NCBI GenBank assembly: GCA_001247695.2
Contig: LGRX02025787.1
Span: 20,630-84,629 of the forward strand
Length of the DNA stretch: 64,000 nucleotides
Source of the DNA: Cymbomonas tetramitiformis
Taxonomy: Eukaryota; Chlorophyta; Pyramimonadophyceae; Pyramimonadales; Pyramimonadaceae
Direction: 5' to 3'
Of the stretch, positions 58,901 to 64,000 are shown piece after piece. Position 1 is the stretch's first letter; every line of letters begins with the position of its first letter. The translations under genes were made by a program, and so were the position numbers. A model generated the notes under the pieces. It worked only from the letters and a program-made list of their open reading frames with translations, was not told the DNA's origin and ran no database searches.

Positions 58901-61900
58901 AACCACCCATCGATTTTGTGGTCCCCAAACGTGGGTCCTTGCGGGCAGCTGATCTCTGCAAGGCCCGCCCGGTCAGACATCCCTCTCCATGCACGGTGTT
59001 CTATCCCGTCTTGCTCTCTGGGGATCTCCGCGACGTTGAAGTCTCCCCCCACCACCATGTGCTCCCCCTTCCTGGAAGCCACTGCGGCCTCTTGGGTTAT
59101 GTAATCACGGATACACGTCCTGACCACCGCTTCTTCCGGGTGGGGAGGGTTGTAGACACCGAGCACGTGCACCTTCACGCCGCTTGGCAGCGTAATAACT
59201 ACATGCTGTAGATACCCTTTCGCGCATCTGGGGACTTCACGGTTAGCGCGCACGTCCGTCCTGTCGTAGGGGCGTCTGAGGGCTAGGACCACCCCCCCTC
59301 TGTACGAAGTACCATCCGCCCCCCTCCTCTGGGTTCCATGGCACGGCGCTGAGTGCCAGGCGCTGTAACCCAGCCCTTGGAGTTTTTTTGGTCCCATGGG
59401 GCCCGCCGCCTTTGTTTCTGTGAGAACCAGCACGTCCGGCTGGTGTTCCTCGCAACTCCTGGCGAGATCATAGTACGCGTGGTCGCTTCCTCTGATATTC
59501 CAGGTCATCAGGGACAGCCTACCTTCCTCCCCCACATCTGGTGGGGGTGTTTGATTCTCTTTGTCGCTGTGGTGATTTGGTTCATTTTTAGATTCTCGTG
59601 CACTATTGCCCCAGCAGCCAAGCACGGTCTTTGCGCCTGCCCTATGCTGTCTCTTCTGCTGAGCTGGCGCCTGTCCGCTTCCCGTCACTTGTTGTAGTGG
59701 CCTGAGCACTGCCCTTTTGCCGGGTACTCTACTACTCCCGCTCCGGGTGCCGGCCTGGCATTCCGCTTGTTCCTCCTGCTTGGTGGCGATTTGCATGACG
59801 ATTCTGTGTTGTTTTGCCACCCTATTGTTTGTCGTTTTCCCAGTGCCCCCAGCGGCTCTGTGCGCCGCCCTTGGCCAGGTTGACCTCTCTGGGGATTTCG
59901 TCCAGTCGCACCATGCTGCCGCCATCACCGCGACCCAGACCCCACACTGAAAGTCATCGTACTGAGTACGGAGTTTGATGCACGTGATTTCGGTAGGGAC
60001 CCCCTGCTTTGTCCTTTTCTCTGCCCACTTTCGGGTGGCGTCCAGCAGCTCCTCATGCCCCCTCGCTCCTTCCCGTGGGTTGGGTCCGTAGGAGTCAAAG
60101 AGGTGCACGTGGGTGCCCCCCCCTTCCCCGGCCTGTTGGTCAAAGAAGAGGGCCCTCCAGTGCTCTCCGTCACACAGCGGCTGGTACGCGAACCTCCCGT
60201 TCGCGAGCAGGCCATCGATCCCATCCCTGGCCAGAAGTTTGGAGAGGAATTTGTGCTGGTTCATCTCCTCCGGCGGAGCCGGGTCAATTGTGTGAAGGTA
60301 CCGGCTGAGTTGCACATCTGATATACGTCCCTCCACCGTGTAGAGGCCCCCCTCCTCTTGGGGGTTCGCGCCCCGTGTCTGGTTCCTTGGGGGTGGCCGC
60401 TTTTCACCCCCCCCACCGCTAAGGGGGGGGGTGGAGGGTTGATCTGTAGCTTCCCCTCCTCTGCGAGACTTCCTGTTTTTGTCCCTATCTTCGAGCTCTT
60501 TCCTGACTTTCCGCAGCATGCCGACCGGAACAAAAACACAGTTGCTGTTCCTCCCCGCAAAATTCCTGCGGAGGGAGGTCCTCCCTGCAGTGCTATTGAC
60601 ATAGAAGAGGCTTCCCCCGTCCATCGCCTCTCTCCAATACCATTTCCCCCTCTTGTGCATCCAGGGTGTGTTCTTCCTTTGATTCCTCCAAACCCAGACT
60701 TCTGGGCCTTGATGTGAGTACACAGTCCCCCCCGGGGCAGAGTCGTTTATTTGCGTTCGTGTTATTAAGATTCTGATCCCGCGGTGGGTAATAGCCAAGA
60801 TTCCCATCATTACGAGGCATGCGGAAATAAGTAATGTGTGCTGCCGGTCCATCACGAGTTTAAAGTGTCCCGGGAGCACGAGACTCGGTGACAAGAAGTG
60901 CAGCATTATGCCAAATTTTTCGAACTCTCCCTCCCTTGGGTGGTCCCCCTCTGTTATCAGATCGGGGGTGTGATTACAAGAGGCAGTTAATACAAATAAG
61001 CAATAGGTTTCATTGTTCTGCAGGTATTTATCATATTTCCTATTGCCACTGCCTCTCCCTGGCCAGCGCGTGCCGGGAGGCGTCAACTTGTGCCCCCTCC
61101 AGGCTGTGCCTCCACCAGGTGTGCTCGCCTGCCTGCATTCTGCATCTCCGTCTACCCTCGTCCGGTGCCTGTTCTCGGCCCATCGTCTCGCATCAGATTC
61201 TGTGTGCCTGTGGAGGGGTTGCATTATACCGGTCAGATCACCATCCTGGCAAGATGGCCAAGCATTCAGAACTGGCAAGGGAGCACTGACCTGAGCCCTG
61301 AGCTCGTCGAGGCGCTTTAGTGCCGCCCTGCCGTCAGGGTTGTCAAACTCCTGTGGAATTGCGGGGCCTGTCTCAGGCCTCCCATACTGCCGAGGGTCCT
61401 TGCCCAGGGCCTCCGCCAGGGGCCTCGGCTGGGCAGTGGGCTGGGCAGTCGGCTGTTGCTGGAGCTGTGTGCCCCACTGTGGGTACAGCCCCTGCGCCGG
61501 GTGCGAATATTGGGCCTGTGGCGGCCCCAATGGCACCTGGTGCGGCAGCTGCAGCGGGGCTGCCGGAGGGGGCTGCAGCTGCTGGGGCTGTTGCTGTTGG
61601 CCCAGGTAGCTCTGCCCCCCTTGAGGCATCAGCTGGACCCCGTGCTGCAGCAGCCCCGTGACCTGCCCAGACAGCTGGGTGATCGCTGACATCTGCCTGT
61701 CCGAGGCTTGCACCTGCTGGCTTACCACCTCGGTGAGAGCCTTCACGGAGTCGGCCAGCGACGCTAGTTCGCCGCCCGCCCGAGGAGCCTGCGCTGCTGG
61801 CGGCTCCGGTGGTAGCTGCCTGCCGTACCCCTGGTCCTGCGCAAACAGCTGGGTCGGCTGTACCTGACCGTAGTATGAGCCTTTGGCTCCTTTGCCCTGC

Positions 61901-63624
61901 CCCTTTCCCGCGTATCTGGGCCTCTGTCTCGGGGGCTGCTGTGGGCTTCGTTGGGTCATCCACCTGGACCTCGGGCTGCAGGCGATGTGAAACTTTACGT
62001 TCCCGATGTGGAAGAACATACGGTTCGTGGTGCGATGCGAGACTGCCTCGTATGTGGCAGCCTCCACCGTTACCCAGTACCTGCAGGCCTCCCTGCTGTC
62101 CCTGTCCGGGAGCGGTTGGGCGAGAGTGATGAGTTCCCCCACCCCCCTTTCTGATGGGGGGGAGGGAACCGGAAATACCTCCATGCCTGTCTGCGACCGC
62201 AGCTCCCGCTTCGCTGCAGAGAGGACCTGTTCCACCCTGTCTGCAGAGTGCCAGTGTCTGCCTTCCGGTGGCCTGGCAACCACCTCCAGTTCCCACTCCT
62301 GGAACTTTGTGATATCTGCGGTGGAGGAGTATTTGTGCACTGTGACTGGGTGCCCATAGAACTCATATGGGAGTCCCAGCCGCAGTGCCCTGTCAGCCTC
62401 GTCCACTCGCGAGAACACCACGATGGCGACGTCCAGTGCTGTCGCCCTGGCCTCCTCCCAGTGTGGCCTTCCCTTACCGATGTAAACAATGTTTCGGGCT
62501 CCCCCCTCGAGCACCACTCCCGCCGAGATGCTGTTGGCCACTTCAGCCACACCCTGCCCAACCAGCCCGACGGACTGCAGGATGACCGTGCGGTCGGCTG
62601 GGAGCGAGTCCCTGTCCTGCTTCATCGGGCACCTGTGCACGTCCCTGGCGACACTGGCTTTGGGGGTGCCCACTGCCCCGTGCTTCCAGCGGTCGGCATA
62701 GCCCCACGGAGGTGGCGCCAGTGGCACCGCCGGGGCACACCGTTCGTCCACCAGGGCAATGGCAGCGTGAAGCGGGTCAGTGAATGTCGCCCTCAGAGTG
62801 CCCTGCCAAGGGGACGTGACGCTGATATCCCCCTTGGCGGGGCAGCGGCCTGTGTTCCACAGTCTTTCCTGGAGTTCCGCCAGGAGCAGCTGTTGGAACC
62901 TGCGAGTGTCCCCGTCTCCCGTGTGCGCCAGACAGGTGTAGTCAATGGCTGGGGGCACTGTCATGTTCCACACGGAGTCGTACTGCCCCCCTGGAGCGCC
63001 TCCTGTGCCGAAGATGGTGTGCAGTGGTTCCCCTGCCGGGTGTTCAAAGAGGTCTTGTGCGGTCAGGGCCCCCGCTGCGGGAGTTTGCCCAGGGTGCACC
63101 TGTCCCTGTAGCTTCTCCCCCGCTTCCGCGAGATGGGCCCAGAGAAGCCCTGCTTTGAGTAGCACAGGTGCCTGTGAAATATATTCCACCACCTCTGTCG
63201 TCAATGGGAACAGCCCCGTGGGCACGGGCGCCGTCTGGGAAAGTTCCTGTGGTGGCGCTGCTTCATGTCCCGCCGCCTGCCTTGGGTCCCGCTCAGCGAG
63301 TCCCGGTTCAACTTCCATTTCCTGCGGATCGTGGTGGTAGTGTGCTTCCCCCCCCCCGTCCTCAGGTGTCTGACCCGCGTTTCCTCCCCTTGATGTTCCC
63401 TTCCAGGGGAGAGGCTCATATCCCCTAGGAAAGGTGCGGAACCTCAACAGGGATGTGTCGTTGGTCAGAGTTCTTCTCGTGAGGAGCTCCCTGTCCGGGA
63501 CTCTCGGGACCACTTCCTTCCCTGTAAACAGCTCGTCAATAATGACCTGTCGTCCTGAAATGCACGGCACCCTAGCAGTTGGGATGCTCCGGGTGGGGTG
63601 TAGTCCGCTGTCGCGGAAGTTCAC
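55816..63624 (-). CDS. Giant LINE first ORF: Gag-like region, Ulp1-like protease 1, APE endonuclease, reverse transcriptase
   Basis: 2602 residues. The N-terminal ~850 residues are Gln/Pro-rich with a possible alpha/beta RNA-binding segment (VYIGKGRPHWEEA, DVAIVVFSRVDEADRAL). A hydrophobic stretch near 925-945 (LLISACLVMMGILAI) may be a membrane segment or readthrough of an inter-ORF spacer. Ulp1-like triad: His in GEHWRALFF (about 1155), Asp in LFDSYG, Cys in FQCGVWV (about 1226). APE endonuclease from about 1370 (MTWNIRGSD, VLTETKA, VGGDFN, CSDHQA). RT with NGKAAGPDAVPNEIL, LYVDFENAYGSV (motif A), GLVQGDSLSPLLF (motif B) and AYVDDLALI (motif C). The last about 50 residues overlap the second ORF and look non-native. 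Confidence 0.8.
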   Translation of the reverse strand: MNFRDSGLHPTRSIPTARVPCISGRQVIIDELFTGKEVVPRVPDRELLTRRTLTNDTSLLRFRTFPRGYEPLPWKGTSRGGNAGQTPEDGGGEAHYHHDPQEMEVEPGLAERDPRQAAGHEAAPPQELSQTAPVPTGLFPLTTEVVEYISQAPVLLKAGLLWAHLAEAGEKLQGQVHPGQTPAAGALTAQDLFEHPAGEPLHTIFGTGGAPGGQYDSVWNMTVPPAIDYTCLAHTGDGDTRRFQQLLLAELQERLWNTGRCPAKGDISVTSPWQGTLRATFTDPLHAAIALVDERCAPAVPLAPPPWGYADRWKHGAVGTPKASVARDVHRCPMKQDRDSLPADRTVILQSVGLVGQGVAEVANSISAGVVLEGGARNIVYIGKGRPHWEEARATALDVAIVVFSRVDEADRALRLGLPYEFYGHPVTVHKYSSTADITKFQEWELEVVARPPEGRHWHSADRVEQVLSAAKRELRSQTGMEVFPVPSPPSERGVGELITLAQPLPDRDSREACRYWVTVEAATYEAVSHRTTNRMFFHIGNVKFHIACSPRSRWMTQRSPQQPPRQRPRYAGKGQGKGAKGSYYGQVQPTQLFAQDQGYGRQLPPEPPAAQAPRAGGELASLADSVKALTEVVSQQVQASDRQMSAITQLSGQVTGLLQHGVQLMPQGGQSYLGQQQQPQQLQPPPAAPLQLPHQVPLGPPQAQYSHPAQGLYPQWGTQLQQQPTAQPTAQPRPLAEALGKDPRQYGRPETGPAIPQEFDNPDGRAALKRLDELRAQVSAPLPVLNAWPSCQDGDLTGIMQPLHRHTESDARRWAENRHRTRVDGDAECRQASTPGGGTAWRGHKLTPPGTRWPGRGSGNRKYDKYLQNNETYCLFVLTASCNHTPDLITEGDHPREGEFEKFGIMLHFLSPSLVLPGHFKLVMDRQHTLLISACLVMMGILAITHRGIRILITRTQINDSAPGGTVYSHQGPEVWVWRNQRKNTPWMHKRGKWYWREAMDGGSLFYVNSTAGRTSLRRNFAGRNSNCVFVPVGMLRKVRKELEDRDKNRKSRRGGEATDQPSTPPLSGGGGEKRPPPRNQTRGANPQEEGGLYTVEGRISDVQLSRYLHTIDPAPPEEMNQHKFLSKLLARDGIDGLLANGRFAYQPLCDGEHWRALFFDQQAGEGGGTHVHLFDSYGPNPREGARGHEELLDATRKWAEKRTKQGVPTEITCIKLRTQYDDFQCGVWVAVMAAAWCDWTKSPERSTWPRAAHRAAGGTGKTTNNRVAKQHRIVMQIATKQEEQAECQAGTRSGSSRVPGKRAVLRPLQQVTGSGQAPAQQKRQHRAGAKTVLGCWGNSARESKNEPNHHSDKENQTPPPDVGEEGRLSLMTWNIRGSDHAYYDLARSCEEHQPDVLVLTETKAAGPMGPKKLQGLGYSAWHSAPCHGTQRRGADGTSYRGGVVLALRRPYDRTDVRANREVPRCAKGYLQHVVITLPSGVKVHVLGVYNPPHPEEAVVRTCIRDYITQEAAVASRKGEHMVVGGDFNVAEIPREQDGIEHRAWRGMSDRAGLAEISCPQGPTFGDHKIDGWLASEELQRIADERHPIDTRAHRHCSDHQAAVAAVPLWKLHTTTPIVEEQAKPDPITKYQFPISKALQRSMKAAIDSALQPSLREIEFKTVIENAVDAAERGSPDARERIDEAGKAVDGVLQQAMRAVEIPLETVRCKPKVTRDPNTGVRLPKSKFRKRDKALKAAAVLQEMLAIERATGETPSAALLEEAMAEPRDTAKGRPDTRAEPEDPHWWAESEMSRFRQEAKSVIKDHKAETWETFVQKFRSNYYRMKKSAHRFVFRDRDALPKGRTLGIWDRNNKMAVGAVATAEAFSGHMAHSDPYCFEHPRTDQLDEEMPWLAAEAPDSMKPGQRPRKTELGSRLTIELYRQIVKRLPNGKAAGPDAVPNEILKAMPEEFHEFLFSLMRAMWKAGITPGTWKLGTFVYLHKKGDTSVFSNYRPIGLLRTILKLYTAMVTDVLSTFCEVNSIHSQEQMGSRKHRSTINQLLRLQHVIEDSKLSHSQLHVLYVDFENAYGSVEHDRLQHTMKYLGIPEDAVRVVADLYGGEAHRSPFRMASKIEHYSSEPLMVKRGLVQGDSLSPLLFILYLEPLLRWLKAGNKGYMHRLTDSDKPIRTSSAAYVDDLALIAESATQLAVQVRKLELYSNWSGLRINKTKCGITGTDEKGSPIPEETYEDVTMRTPRVGKHGFPYLHPDDPYKYLGIQVALSGDWTVQKQASFLQARERIQALLHSPLTSGQQEEVLRSAVIGQLRYALPLGIFSTKEIEDLDAIIGGAYKLLNGLPRGTANCYTALPKTSYGLGHTPLLATYAQSVASALQMATATREDLRERPREVFRESEAFHAKQTSQLSATTRGLVRYHYNRRQGQVDGTVRTGGLDRCCTARQLAVLREHQVLLTGSGPLLADLINTQHGVISKLANAVRKPFPSALEGRHRTVVDQDTGEESVKIYSVNDQEEIPLSLTTLLPLLPFVEEGFYVAKGAPVRAASEKQKQKSPPGFKGACEPSCSCCTHIYAKRSLTSPTTRDSGTTRRTSPSNPSLCRPKRHTTL

Positions 63625-64000
63625 CTGACTCTCCCCCGTCCTCTGTAGCTTGGGCCCTGGTTCTTCGGTCTCTTGCTCGCTGACTGCCGAAATTTATCCA
63701 GTTGCAGACGCCATTATATTATCGCCGAAAGTTTGCCGCGCCAGGGAGTGAGGATGTTTTCGAATTTGAAGTGCCCAGGTTGTAGGGCTCGCAGCCCGTG
63801 CGTAGTGCGCGGAAGAGTGTCGTCCCTTTTCGCGTCGGTTCACGTGGCAACCGTCACCTTCGCTGTCACTCTTCTGATCATGAGGAGAGCGTAGTGAGTT
63901 CTTGCATCGGATCGAAGGGTCAGATTTTGTTCCGCCATCTGCGCTGGTAAGATCCACGGTGCCCCTTTGTTCTACATGCGCCGTTCGCCGTTGCGGTTCA

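Larger units (their letters stand above)
50045..63624 (-). mobile_element. Dualen/RandI-type giant LINE with two endonucleases and two Ulp1-like proteases
   Basis: About 13.5 kb on the minus strand with two very long overlapping frames. Encoded order: Gln/Pro-rich region, Ulp1-like protease 1, APE endonuclease, RT, Ulp1-like protease 2, PCIF1-like domain, RNase H, zinc knuckle plus restriction-like endonuclease. An APE and an RLE endonuclease in one element is, from established knowledge, the signature of Dualen/RandI elements. The 3' UTR is about 100 nt, ends in a pyrimidine-rich tail in sense orientation, and abuts the satellite. The 5' UTR may continue into 63625-64000, where I see no gene. 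Confidence 0.8.

Overview
This window looks like repeat-dense nuclear DNA from a eukaryote. The evidence is a GT-AG intron at the left edge, long non-LTR and Penelope-like retrotransposons, satellites, and no bacterial operon logic. Several of the element types (an N-terminal GIY-YIG Penelope-like element, a Dualen/RandI-type LINE with two endonucleases, and a Ty3 element with a cytosine-methyltransferase-like domain) are, as far as I know, best known from algae and protists, so an alga or protist is my first guess. The sequence alone does not fix the host.

Layout. 1-840: spliced remnant resembling the C-terminal DUF4216-type domain of an En/Spm transposase. 901-1660: two short tandem arrays. 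1957-30516: an AT-rich Polinton/adintovirus-like element whose genes are still recognisable (major capsid protein, two small capsid-side ORFs, protein-primed DNA polymerase B, DUF5754-like protein, retroviral-type integrase, a small basic protein, a lipase-like protein, and a truncated minor capsid protein). It has been split by a ~3 kb segment with a SWIM zinc-finger ORF and a 27-bp minisatellite (4098-7150), by a minus-strand Penelope-like element (7376-13799), by a second plus-strand Penelope-like element inside the polymerase gene (15944-23001), and by a small inverted-repeat element (27815-28648). 30517-35553: a 5'-truncated Ty3/gypsy chromoelement with two extra methyltransferase-like domains. 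35640-38760: a repetitive block. 38824-46118: a LINE with a Ulp1-like protease and an APE endonuclease, cut off inside its reverse transcriptase. 46671-47880: a 511-bp tandem repeat carrying a tRNA-like sequence three times. 49030-50044: a satellite with 157/203-bp units. 50045-63624: a minus-strand LINE of about 13.5 kb with APE and restriction-like endonucleases, RNase H and two Ulp1-like proteases.

No ordinary host gene is clearly present. The most interesting signals are: (1) compact hammerhead ribozymes in the terminal repeats of both Penelope-like elements; (2) one domain, resembling the PCIF1/CAPAM cap-adenosine methyltransferase, shared by both Penelope-like ORF2 proteins and by the giant LINE, with its NPPF motif altered in all three; (3) Dam-like and C5-methyltransferase-like domains, also with altered catalytic motifs, in the Ty3 element; (4) a Polinton with its own promoter-like and palindromic intergenic signals. 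Taken together, three different retroelement classes in one window carry methyltransferase folds with changed active sites.
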